64,000 bases of DNA from Paenalicyclobacillus ferrooxydans (lineage in GTDB: Bacteria; Bacillota; Bacilli; Alicyclobacillales; Alicyclobacillaceae): positions 1 through 64,000 of the forward strand of contig NZ_LJCO01000052.1 of the NCBI RefSeq assembly GCF_001399675.1. The letters are read 5' to 3'. Each line of letters opens with the position of its first letter. Position 1 is the first letter of the stretch. Below the pieces are notes generated by a model that saw only the letters and a list, made by a program, of their open reading frames with translations, made no database searches and had not been told where the DNA came from. The translations under genes were made by a program, and so were the position numbers. Shown here piece by piece: positions 44,492 through 53,755 of this stretch.

Positions 44492-45802
44492 CTACTTCGC
44501 CAAAGCGAGGCCCACGTCGTCCGCTTTGGCAACGTTTGCTGGCCGCAGGATGCCTTCGCCCGACACGGGATATACGGCAAAGTCACCGTCTAGACTGCTG
44601 CTGACGACGCGCAGGCATTCCAGAGCTCCGAGGTCACACCCGCGAACGTACCATGCTTCTGCGTTGGTACCCTTCACGCCGAGGTACTTCACTTGGGCGG
44701 CACCCAAATCGGATCGCCAGGCGAGAGCTGGTTCATTTCCTGCAGGCCCAAACCCAAACCGTCGCCGGACCAAGAAACTTCCGTGCCGGAGTGACTGTGC
44801 GACAATCTGTCGCGACTGGCGCAGCCGAAACTCACTGCCTTTGACCACTTTCACAACATCCTCGACCACGGCACTTGCCGTCGGCAGCGCTCCGGCTCCG
44901 GGGCCAGACAGTCCGATCCGTCCGACGATATCCCCCTCCACCTCGAGGAAGTTGTCGGCGCCGGAGATGTGATAGAGCGGATCGTTCGCCGGGACCAGCT
45001 GCGGACCAACCGCCGCCGACAAGCTCCCGGTCTCTGCATCAACACGTGCTTCAACAATATGACGGATCCGACACCCGAGATCGTGCGCATACTCGATATC
45101 TTCGGCGGAAACCTCAGTGACGCCTGTCAAATCAACGTGTGACGCGATCTCCACATCGAACGCCAGCCTCGACAGAATCCGCAGTTTGTAAAGCGCATCG
45201 TAGCCGGCGACATCCATCGTCGGATCGGCCTCGGCGTAGCCCAATCGCTGCGCCTGAGCCAGGGCTTCGATGAAACCTTCACCGGCCTCTGTCATCTTCG
45301 TCAGGATATAGTTGTTTGTGCCGTTCACAATCCCACGGATTCGTCCGATCCGATTCGCGACAAAATAGGTATGCAGCGCGTGAATGGCGGGTACCCCGCC
45401 AAGTACGCTGCCCTCGCAAAGTAACGCCCGATTCAGCCGCTTCGCAAGCGCCTGCAGTGTTTCGCCGTGGATAGCCATCAGCTCTTTGTTCGCAGTCACC
45501 ACGTCTTTGCCTGACTGCAGTGCGAGCGTAATCGCGCTTTTGGCTGGTTCAATACCGCCGATGACTTCCACCACAATATCTACATTCGGGTCCGTCACCA
45601 CCTGGCGCCAGTCGTCGCATACAAGTTCCGGATTCACTCTAGGCCCACGTTCACGATTCAGGTCCTGCACCGCAATCCGGGTGACTTCAAATGAAGCACC
45701 GACACGTTCAACCAGCGCATTGCTGTTCACCGTGAGTGCTTCCACCACACCCCCGCCAACGACTCCACATCCAAGCAATCCAATCCGCACTCGTTTTTCC
45801 AC
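44492..45802 (-). CDS. hom: Homoserine dehydrogenase
   Basis: A 436-residue NAD(P)H-dependent enzyme converting aspartate semialdehyde to homoserine. The N-terminal Rossmann motif GLLGCGVVGGGV, the substrate region VNGTNNYILTKM and AEADPTMDVAGYDALYKL are clear; the C-terminal part (about 350-430) is the usual ACT-type regulatory domain. GTG at 45802 follows GGAAGGAGT. It starts 4 bases after the metX stop in the metY-metX-hom operon, so it is under the SAM riboswitch and supplies homoserine to MetX. Confidence 0.95.
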   Translation of the reverse strand: MEKRVRIGLLGCGVVGGGVVEALTVNSNALVERVGASFEVTRIAVQDLNRERGPRVNPELVCDDWRQVVTDPNVDIVVEVIGGIEPAKSAITLALQSGKDVVTANKELMAIHGETLQALAKRLNRALLCEGSVLGGVPAIHALHTYFVANRIGRIRGIVNGTNNYILTKMTEAGEGFIEALAQAQRLGYAEADPTMDVAGYDALYKLRILSRLAFDVEIASHVDLTGVTEVSAEDIEYAHDLGCRIRHIVEARVDAETGSLSAAVGPQLVPANDPLYHISGADNFLEVEGDIVGRIGLSGPGAGALPTASAVVEDVVKVVKGSEFRLRQSRQIVAQSLRHGSFLVRRRFGFGPAGNEPALAWRSDLGAAQVKYLGVKGTNAEAWYVRGCDLGALECLRVVSSSLDGDFAVYPVSGEGILRPANVAKADDVGLALAK

Positions 45803-45806
45803 GAGC

Positions 45807-47126
45807 TCACTCCTTCCCCAAATGGGCCGATACCAACGCGTTCAACATGTCATATTCAATCAGGAAAGCATCGTGGCCATGCGGCGAATCGAGCTCCAGA
45901 TAGGTTAAGGGCGCCCCGAGCTCCTCTGCTCGGGCGACCGTTTGAGCGAGATCGGACGACTGATACAGGTAATCACTGTTGATGCCGACGACTGTGGTCT
46001 TGCTTTGAATCATTGCCAAGGCTGCATCAAGGCCGCCGCGAGCCCGGCCGATATCGTGACCATCCATTGCCTTTGTCAAGTATAGATAGCTGTTCGCATC
46101 AAACCGTTTGACAAACTTCTCCCCGTTGTAGGCCAGGTACGACTCGACCTCATAGACAGGCCGAGTAAACTCTTGCCTGCCCGTGCCGCCCGTGCCGTCC
46201 GTACCGCCAATTCCACCCTCACCGCCAATTGCGTCGGACAAACCAGTCGACGTTTGGCGTCGCTCAAACTTCACGTCGTAGAGCCCGCCAGCTCGATAGG
46301 TCAGCATGCCAATCGTACGAGCAAGCGCTAAACCGTCTGTCGGCGCCTGACCGCCATAGTAATCGCCCTGTTGCCAAGCCGGATCGCTCGTAATCGCCTT
46401 GCGCATCGCAGCGTTATATCCAATCGCCAGCGGTGGAAAAGCCGCGTGCGCGGCCATCACAATCCCATTTTTCACGCGATCGCAATCTTCAATCAACCAT
46501 TCCCACACCTGCATCCCGCCGAGCGACCCGCCGATGACCAGCTCTACGCCTTCCACTCCAAGGCTGTCGATGAGGTTAATCTGAGCACGGACCATGTCCC
46601 GGATGCTCACAAGTGGAAAACGCAGCCCGTAGTGGATCCCGTCCGGAGCAATCGACGAAGGCCCCGTCGTGCCGCTGCACCCACCGAGGACATTGCTGCA
46701 GATGACAAAGTACTTTTCCGGATCAAGTGCCTTGCCCGGGCCAATCAACCCTTGCCACCAGCCATCTGAAGGGTCGGCTCCAAGCGTTGACGGGCCAGCA
46801 TGCGCATCCCCCGTCAGCGCGTGGCAGACGACAACAGCGTTGTCTCTTGCAGCATTCAATTCGCCCCACGTCTCATACACCACATCGAGGTTGAAAATCA
46901 CTTGCCCCGTTTCACACTGAAAGCGGGGCATCCGGGCGACGCGACAATGATGGCGCAGTTGATTTGCACTCTCCGCATCATTTGGTTCGTGGTTGCCCGG
47001 TTCAGCGTACGTCCGGTGGTCTTGTTGTTTGTCACGACAAAACGGTTCGTACGTGACATAGCCCTGCACCCTGACCGGTTGCAGAGTACCTGATACATCA
47101 GGTTCGAGTTCCTGTGCCATCTGCAC
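45807..47126 (-). CDS. metX: Homoserine O-acetyltransferase
   Basis: A 439-residue alpha/beta hydrolase-fold acyltransferase that makes O-acetylhomoserine from homoserine and acetyl-CoA. The triad is S201 (GGSLGG), D385 (NSDYL) and H418 (HGHDAF). MetX-type succinyl and acetyl specificity cannot be split by eye; acetyl is assumed because MetY follows the same route. Residues 1-65 extend the usual N-terminus, and residues 301-316 are a Gly-rich repeat insertion (GGEGGIGGTDGTGGTG) in the lid region. GTG at 47126 follows GGGGGGG; ATG 47120 is an alternative. Confidence 0.93.
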   Translation of the reverse strand: MQMAQELEPDVSGTLQPVRVQGYVTYEPFCRDKQQDHRTYAEPGNHEPNDAESANQLRHHCRVARMPRFQCETGQVIFNLDVVYETWGELNAARDNAVVVCHALTGDAHAGPSTLGADPSDGWWQGLIGPGKALDPEKYFVICSNVLGGCSGTTGPSSIAPDGIHYGLRFPLVSIRDMVRAQINLIDSLGVEGVELVIGGSLGGMQVWEWLIEDCDRVKNGIVMAAHAAFPPLAIGYNAAMRKAITSDPAWQQGDYYGGQAPTDGLALARTIGMLTYRAGGLYDVKFERRQTSTGLSDAIGGEGGIGGTDGTGGTGRQEFTRPVYEVESYLAYNGEKFVKRFDANSYLYLTKAMDGHDIGRARGGLDAALAMIQSKTTVVGINSDYLYQSSDLAQTVARAEELGAPLTYLELDSPHGHDAFLIEYDMLNALVSAHLGKE

Positions 47127-47168
47127 GTTCAGCCCCCCCTTGAATGACGTGGTTAACGGTACTCCCGC

Positions 47169-48596
<1,428 letters not shown>

Positions 48597-48625
48597 AAAC
48601 AAAAAACCGCTCCGAGAGGAGCGGT
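48597..48625 (-). terminator. Riboswitch expression-platform terminator
   Basis: On the minus strand ACCGCTCC (48618-48625 complement) and GGAGCGGT (48606-48613 complement) form an 8-bp stem followed by TTTTTT. It lies 36 bases after the SAM aptamer and ends transcription when SAM is bound. Confidence 0.88.
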
Positions 48626-48660
48626 TCCGATGCCACAAAATGGTGGTCGACCCAAGACTC

Positions 48661-48811
48661 CCCTCATCTCTCAAGTTCGATTGTTCAAGCGTCGTGCAAA
48701 AAGCATGCGCTGAATGTTGTCGAACCTGCAGGAATTGGCACCTCTCCAGACGAATGTTGTCTGGTGGTTGCCGGGTTTCATCGGGCCAGTCCCTCCACCA
48801 CTCTAGATAAG
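48661..48811 (-). ncRNA. SAM-I (S-box) riboswitch aptamer
   Basis: Read on the minus strand, the leader begins CTTATCTAGAG, then GGTGGAGGGACTGGCCCGAT, GAAACCCGGCAACC, GGTGCCAATTCC, and closes with GAGAGATGAGG. These are the conserved parts of the S-box aptamer, with P1 formed by the first and last blocks. It precedes metY-metX-hom and should shut the operon off at high S-adenosylmethionine. Confidence 0.96.
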
Positions 48812-48844
48812 AGTATTACGCCTATGCGGTTTTTTGTTGGCGTT

Positions 48845-48874
48845 AATATATCAGAGGAAATTGGCCCATGTCAA
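48845..48874 (-). promoter_or_regulatory. Promoter of the metY-metX-hom operon
   Basis: On the minus strand TTGACA (48869-48874), an 18-base spacer and TATATT (48845-48850) lie about 34 bases upstream of the riboswitch aptamer. Confidence 0.75.
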
Positions 48875-48940
48875 CATTTACATTCTGTCCGTAACGTCCT
48901 TAGGACATAGATTCTTCGGTTTTGAGGCACGCTGTGTGCT

Positions 48941-48969
48941 TGACGACCTTTTACTGCATTGGTTAAATG
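48941..48969 (+). promoter_or_regulatory. Candidate promoter of the 49-52 kb cluster
   Basis: TTGACG (48941-48946), a 17-base spacer and TTAAAT (48964-48969). The -10 is a weak match, so this is tentative. Confidence 0.4.
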
Positions 48970-49022
48970 ATATGGATATGCTCTCAGTTCATAATCAGTA
49001 AATAATTTCCAGTCAGAAAGAG

Positions 49023-49110
49023 AAATCCGGGCCAGAAGAACAATTTAAGAAAGAGAATTAATTTCAGAAAGAGAATTATTTTAGGAAGACATTTAAGAAG
49101 ACCGTTAAGA
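49023..49110 (+). repeat. Purine-rich AGAAAGAGAATTA repeats in the leader
   Basis: Degenerate copies of AGAAAGAGAATTA and AAGAAGAC-type words fill this AT-rich leader upstream of the nucleotidyltransferase gene. Base use differs clearly from the flanking genes. Confidence 0.55.
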
Positions 49111-49150
49111 AGGCAATATTGTTCATCACTTACCCTCTAAGGAGCTGGTT

Positions 49151-49888
49151 TTGTTGCAGCCCAACACAGCAGTCATTCTTGCTGCGGGACAGTCGATTCG
49201 ACTTCGTCCGCTTACTAATGATTCACCAAAGTGCTTACTTCAAATGGGGCCAAAGACGATCCTCGACTGGCAGCTTCAAGCACTTCAATCTGCCGAGATT
49301 GTAGACATCGTCATGGTGGTTGGATACAGGAAAGAGATGATTCAAGCTCACATCGCCGAGAACTACCCAGAGCTGAATGTGACCTATGTTGTGAACGAAG
49401 ACTTTACAACCACCAACACTTTATTTTCCCTTGAACTGGCTTTGCGCAGTTTTGAGGGCGATTTCTACTACTTGAACGCAGATGTTGTCTTCGACAAGGA
49501 GATTCTGCATCGACTCGTCCCGAACGAAGGCGGCGGCTACCTGGCCATCGACCGCAAGCAATGCCGGGAAGAGGAAGTCAAAGTCATTGTCGACGGAGAC
49601 CAAATCCTTGAAATCGGCAAACACCTTGATCCTGCTATCTGTTACGGGGAGTTCATCGGCGTGGCCAAGTTCACCGGATCATTCGCAGAACGGTTTCGCA
49701 ACACGGTCTACGAGGAAGCCATCGAAGAAAATAAGATGAAGTTTTTTGAGCATGCCCTTGATGTGATGTCTGACAAGACCGGCATGACAGCAGTCGATAT
49801 CACAGGTCTGCCATGTGTCGAAGTTGATTTCCCGGAAGACTACGAATACGCGACTCAGACGGTCTTAGCGACGTTCAGTTACCAATGA
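49151..49888 (+). CDS. Sugar-phosphate/alcohol-phosphate nucleotidyltransferase
   Basis: A 245-residue NTP-transferase. The N-terminal motif VILAAGQSIRLRPLTNDSPK is the nucleotide-binding signature with Ser in place of the second Gly; LNADVVFDKE holds the metal Asp. The family includes phosphocholine and inositol-phosphate cytidylyltransferases and sugar-1-phosphate nucleotidyltransferases. TTG 49151 (or 49154) follows AAGGAG. Because the next gene is a CDP-alcohol phosphatidyltransferase, this enzyme probably makes the CDP-activated alcohol it uses (inference). Confidence 0.87.
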   Translation: MLQPNTAVILAAGQSIRLRPLTNDSPKCLLQMGPKTILDWQLQALQSAEIVDIVMVVGYRKEMIQAHIAENYPELNVTYVVNEDFTTTNTLFSLELALRSFEGDFYYLNADVVFDKEILHRLVPNEGGGYLAIDRKQCREEEVKVIVDGDQILEIGKHLDPAICYGEFIGVAKFTGSFAERFRNTVYEEAIEENKMKFFEHALDVMSDKTGMTAVDITGLPCVEVDFPEDYEYATQTVLATFSYQ

Positions 49889-49953
49889 GGTTCGGTCATC
49901 AATGAGGTTCAGTTAAAAATTACGAATAAGGATTACGAAGAGGAATGAGCCTG

Positions 49954-50730
49954 ATGTCGACGGATGTCGTTAAAACGCAATCTGAGTTTCAAAAAATCAA
50001 TAGTTGTGCTAAACGTCCGACAGATATTTGGACTAACTACTTGTACTACACGTTTTCCCTGCGGTTGGTCTATCTCATTCGGAAAACAAGGATTACACCG
50101 AATATCTTGACCCTTACAGCCCTCGTCCTCGTTCTCATTGGATCCGGACTTTTTGCCGTAGGTGTTCGATCAGATGTCATCTGGGGACTTGTTCTCATTC
50201 AAATCTCATACGTATTTGACTGCGCAGATGGGCAACTCGCCCGCTACAAAAAACAGTATTCGCCGATCGGTGGTTGGCTCGATCAAACAGCGGATCGCAT
50301 CAAGGAATTTGTCGTCTACTTCAGTCTCGCCTACGGTTACACACGTTTCCACCCACGGAATACTCATATTTGGATGTGGGCGATGGTGGCCTTGTTCGGC
50401 CTGTTCCTGCTCGAGTACTTTGGGCAGATTGACATGTTCCGCGGCGATCAGTTCAAACGCGTCGTTCCTGAACACGGCTCTGCCAACATGGCACCGGAAG
50501 GATCAGACATCCCTGACACAGGCGACACCTTCTCTCGGGTCAGACGGCTGCGCTCCTTTATTCCGTTTCGCAGCTTCATTATTGGCGAGCAGTACTTTGC
50601 CATGCTTGTTTTCATCGCATTTGATGCGGTGTATCCGTTTCTCGTGTTTGTCTCGATTGTCTCCGTTGTGATGGCGTTCTACCGCCCTGTGATTGATTAC
50701 ATCAAATACCGGCGCCGATTGGCCGCCTGA
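49954..50730 (+). CDS. CDP-alcohol phosphatidyltransferase family membrane enzyme
   Basis: A 258-residue membrane protein with the complete CDP-OH-P motif: D89-x2-D92-G93-x2-A96-R97, then G106-x3-D110-x3-D114. About six membrane segments flank it, with a long polar loop at about residues 160-195. It should join a CDP-activated alcohol or lipid to an acceptor alcohol. ATG 49954 lies 9 bases after AGAGGA; ATG 49945 is too close to that site. It is flanked by an NTP-transferase and a glycosyltransferase, reminiscent of the split version of the IPCT-DIPPS pair, but product identity is open. Confidence 0.9.
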   Translation: MSTDVVKTQSEFQKINSCAKRPTDIWTNYLYYTFSLRLVYLIRKTRITPNILTLTALVLVLIGSGLFAVGVRSDVIWGLVLIQISYVFDCADGQLARYKKQYSPIGGWLDQTADRIKEFVVYFSLAYGYTRFHPRNTHIWMWAMVALFGLFLLEYFGQIDMFRGDQFKRVVPEHGSANMAPEGSDIPDTGDTFSRVRRLRSFIPFRSFIIGEQYFAMLVFIAFDAVYPFLVFVSIVSVVMAFYRPVIDYIKYRRRLAA

Positions 50731-50743
50731 CGGGAGCGTTGGT

Positions 50744-51931
50744 ATGAGCAAGCCTGCAACAATAGTACTTACCTCAGCGGTCGCATGGACAGGCACGCGC
50801 GCGCGACCACAACACCTTGCCGCCGGCCTCGCAAAACTCGGCTGGGATGTCCTTTTTGTGGATGGACCGGTAACGTGGATCGGACCGTTAAAAAACCCGG
50901 ATTTAAGACCGCGGCTCATCCCCGCTGTGCCCGTTCGCGAGCTAGACGTGGACGGGCCTGGCCGTCTGCGGGTTCTTTCGCCGATGGCAAGTCTCCCCTT
51001 TGGAAACATGTTTCGGACCATCAACCGGATCAACCAGCGGCTGCTCGCGGAACAAATTCAACGCATTGCGGCAGGACCCTACGTTTTGTTGCCGATGTTG
51101 CCCGGTTCCATTGATTTAACTTCACACCTCTTACCGATTGCGACACTTTACGATTGTGTCGATCTTCACGCAGACTTTGGCGGCCTCCTCAATCGGGACC
51201 TGGTCCTTGAAATGGAACGTCAACTCGTTTCGCAAAGCCGTGTCACGTTCGCCACTGCAGACGCCTTAAAAGAGCGATTGGAACAGTGGCACACGGACGT
51301 ACGCCTGGTTCCAAACGCCGCACAAATCGAACATTTTGCCCTCACCCCCACGCTCATGGAGCATGAGAAGTTGGCATCCATTCCCCAACCTCGGGTAGGA
51401 TACGTTGGTGGCATTGGTGCTTGGGTTGATCAAGGACTGATTGCAGATATGGCGGCTGCCCGGCCTGATGTGCATTTTGTCATGATTGGCCCGGTTGAAA
51501 CAGATGTTTCACGCCTCGAGAAGATCCCGAATGTGCACTTTCTCGGGTTGCAGCCCTATGCTGAGCTTCCGTCGTTTTTGGCAGGCTTCGACATCGCATT
51601 GCACGCATTTGTACAAAATGATCTCACGGAGAGTGTCAACCCCGTTAAGATCTACGAATACCTGGCTGCAGGTAAGGAAGTCATTGCGACAACGAGCCGC
51701 GAACTTCGCCGGTTGTCAGACCTATTGTGGGTCATTTCCAACCCTGCCGAAGCAATCTCCGCGATGAACGCAATCCTTGACGGAGCCCACCGTACAGTGG
51801 AGGCTGCACGCGGTGAATTTGTATCGCAACATTCTTGGGCTGCCAGAGTAGATGCTATTAACCAGGCTTTGAGATCCGCTGTGCCTCCCGCGTACCTGCC
51901 ATCGGAATTTTCCTTCTCCGCCAATGCGTGA
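50744..51931 (+). CDS. GT4-like glycosyltransferase
   Basis: A 395-residue GT-B fold glycosyltransferase. The acceptor-side half (1-200) has ATLYDCVDLHADF; the donor-side half has VGYVGGIGAWVDQ, VHFLGLQPYAELPSFLAGFDIALHAF and the EX7E-type NPVKIYEYLAAGKEVIAT. The pattern recalls TuaH-like teichuronic or envelope glycan enzymes. ATG 50744 follows GGGAG. It starts 13 bases after the CDP-alcohol transferase and is presumably cotranscribed; it may add sugar to the lipid head group. Confidence 0.88.
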   Translation: MSKPATIVLTSAVAWTGTRARPQHLAAGLAKLGWDVLFVDGPVTWIGPLKNPDLRPRLIPAVPVRELDVDGPGRLRVLSPMASLPFGNMFRTINRINQRLLAEQIQRIAAGPYVLLPMLPGSIDLTSHLLPIATLYDCVDLHADFGGLLNRDLVLEMERQLVSQSRVTFATADALKERLEQWHTDVRLVPNAAQIEHFALTPTLMEHEKLASIPQPRVGYVGGIGAWVDQGLIADMAAARPDVHFVMIGPVETDVSRLEKIPNVHFLGLQPYAELPSFLAGFDIALHAFVQNDLTESVNPVKIYEYLAAGKEVIATTSRELRRLSDLLWVISNPAEAISAMNAILDGAHRTVEAARGEFVSQHSWAARVDAINQALRSAVPPAYLPSEFSFSANA

Positions 51932-52141
51932 GTGAGAAGTTGTGAGATTGGTCTTCTTTGAACTTTTGTGTCACCTAGCCCGTCTGTATAATAGAGATAC
52001 ATCATAGACCTCAGGAACACATCGAACACCGAAGTGTTACACACGTTTTGTTGAAGCCTTTCGTTATTAGTACCTTACGCTGACAAGAAGACTGTGGACG
52101 AAGACACCCATACAAATCTTTGAGTGAAAGGAAGCAGACCA

Positions 52142-52615
52142 TTGTTACAACCTGGAGATCTGGTTTTTATCCGAGGAACGGAGGGTCTGGCGGGACCGAT
52201 TAAAAAGTTTACGCGGAGTCCTTACACGCATATCGCTGGACTGGCGATTGACGGTGAACTGATTGAGTCACAGGCACTGCGTCGGACAGGTTATCAGAGC
52301 CTGGAAACGTATCGAGGCGTGGCTGATGTCTACACCTGCAAAGTACTATCACCGGAACAACGTCACCAGATTGTCGATTTCGTGAAGCGAGAAGTAGGCG
52401 GAAAATACGACTATTTTCTGTTCGGCTGGTTAGCTTTTCGCTCTCTGTTAGGCAACGCCATGCCTTCTTACTTTGGCAGCAAGCGGCATATCTGTACGAC
52501 CCTATGGGCAGATGCTTACAAACAGGTTGGCATCGAACTATGCCCTCATACACCCTATCCAACTCCAGGGGAACTATCTGCCTCGAAACTCCTACAGCAC
52601 GTGGGTTCCTTCTAA
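52142..52615 (+). CDS. Permuted NlpC/P60 (YiiX-like) cysteine hydrolase
   Basis: A 157-residue papain-like enzyme of the permuted NlpC/P60 family: H30 (SPYTHIAG) precedes C118 (RHICTTLWADAY), the order that defines the permuted group. Members act as amidases or acyl hydrolases on cell-wall peptides or lipids. TTG 52142 follows AAAGGA at 9 bases; a GTG at 52124 overlaps that site. It lacks a signal peptide. It follows the head-group cluster on the same strand after 210 bases. Confidence 0.85.
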   Translation: MLQPGDLVFIRGTEGLAGPIKKFTRSPYTHIAGLAIDGELIESQALRRTGYQSLETYRGVADVYTCKVLSPEQRHQIVDFVKREVGGKYDYFLFGWLAFRSLLGNAMPSYFGSKRHICTTLWADAYKQVGIELCPHTPYPTPGELSASKLLQHVGSF

Positions 52616-52640
52616 TCGTTCGTGTCGATAGCGTCGTGTC

Positions 52641-52672
52641 GATAATGAAGGCTATAGATAATGAAGGCCATA
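52641..52672. repeat. 16-bp tandem repeat, two copies
   Basis: GATAATGAAGGCYATA at 52641-52656 and 52657-52672, with a partial third copy before the hairpin. Confidence 0.75.
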
Positions 52673-52682
52673 GATGATAATG

Positions 52683-52714
52683 CAGGCCCGGGTTTGTTTC
52701 ACCGCCTGGGCCTG
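52683..52714 (+). terminator. Hairpin after the YiiX-like gene
   Basis: CAGGCCCGGG (52683-52692) pairs with CCTGGGCCTG (52705-52714) with one G-T pair. No T run follows, so termination is only probable. Confidence 0.5.
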
Positions 52715-52783
52715 CTATGATATCCGGGTTCGTTTCACGCACGTTTCACGTTTAATGAAGAAGGCAGAAAGGGGGAACGTTTC

Positions 52784-52924
52784 GTGGAAGACAACGGCAC
52801 ACACGAGGACAGCGTCTTTGATATTGGTGCGTTTGAGAATGAACTGGAAGATGAAGATGATGATGACTTCGCCGCTCATCGGATTCGGAAGGTCAACTCC
52901 CACCGGGTCTGGATAAGACGGTGA
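52784..52924 (+). CDS. 46-residue acidic peptide of unknown function
   Basis: GTG 52784 lies 6 bases after AAAGGGGGA, and 46 codons follow to a TGA. The peptide has an acidic core (ENELEDEDDDDF) and a basic end (RIRKVNSHRVWIRR). The good ribosome site and split charge pattern favour a real gene, but no family is known to me and there is no terminator directly after it. Confidence 0.5.
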   Translation: MEDNGTHEDSVFDIGAFENELEDEDDDDFAAHRIRKVNSHRVWIRR

Positions 52925-53206
52925 AGTCATTCTCAAAACCATATCCCCATGCACATGACTAACAGAGTGCCTCATTTCTCCCTCGAATGAACCGGCCCTT
53001 AGCATCCTATCTTCGGTTGCTGTCCACCTTTTATCACCTGCATCTGTCGTTCCTGACCCGTAAGAACCCCCTCCTTAAACCAAAAAAACTGTACAAACCA
53101 TAGTACGAACGTACCTCGAAGTACATCAGTGAAAATAAAATGTATCGACTTTCCTCCCTGCGTCGTCTAAGTGGTGAGTGCGGTGGTGTGAAGGGTGGCT
53201 TGGTAG
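52925..53206 (+). other. Intergenic region upstream of ECF module 2
   Basis: Beyond the ECF promoter (53141-53169), the only structure is a GTAC-rich stretch at 53102-53124 where GTACNNCGAA words repeat in both orientations. No gene is supported. Confidence 0.4.
53141..53169 (+). promoter_or_regulatory. ECF-type promoter of sigma module 2
   Basis: TGTATC (53141-53146), a 17-base spacer and CGTCTA (53164-53169) fit the Bacillus ECF pattern with one mismatch. It lies 37 bases upstream of the sigma start and closely resembles the module 1 promoter. Confidence 0.62.
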
Positions 53207-53755
53207 ATGATTGCAGAAGACCAACGAAAGATCATTGCCGAGTGGATGACGCTCTACGGTAGCGCTGTCTGGGCCTACGTGTATGCAATTACGCAAGACC
53301 ACACCCTAACAGACGACCTTTCTCAGGAGGTCTTTATACAGGCATACCTTAAGCTTCCGACCTTTCGAGGACAATCAGCGGCAAAGACGTGGCTGTTTGC
53401 CATCGCTAGAAACAAAGCGCGCGATTACTTTAAATCGGCATTGCGAAGACGTGTTTTTCCGACTGCCAGCATGGTTGAACAAAAAGTTGGCACCAGTCCC
53501 TCTGCAGAGGACGAGGTGCTGAAGTATTTCGAGTCACATCAACTGGCGCAGGCGGTGTTTGAACTGAAGCCAATCTACCGGGAGGTTATTCTGCTTCATG
53601 TGAAAGAAAGTCTGACATTCCGGGAGATCTCGGAGATTACCGGAAGCTCAGAGTCTGCAGTCAAGGTTCGCTTTCAGAGAGCGCTTCAGATGCTGCGTAA
53701 AAAGGTTGAGAAGGAGGGGACGTTCCATGGGATCCGGCGGCAAGACTCGTTCTGA
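53207..53755 (+). CDS. ECF-type RNA polymerase sigma factor (module 2)
   Basis: A 182-residue sigma factor of the SigW/SigX/SigV type. Region 2 (TDDLSQEVFIQAYLKLPTFRG, AIARNKARDYFKS) and region 4 (YREVILLHVKESLTFREISEITGSSESAVKVRFQRALQ) are intact. The ATG follows AAGGGTGG. It overlaps the downstream anti-sigma gene by 29 bases, and an ECF-type promoter precedes it, suggesting self-activation. Confidence 0.93.
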   Translation: MIAEDQRKIIAEWMTLYGSAVWAYVYAITQDHTLTDDLSQEVFIQAYLKLPTFRGQSAAKTWLFAIARNKARDYFKSALRRRVFPTASMVEQKVGTSPSAEDEVLKYFESHQLAQAVFELKPIYREVILLHVKESLTFREISEITGSSESAVKVRFQRALQMLRKKVEKEGTFHGIRRQDSF

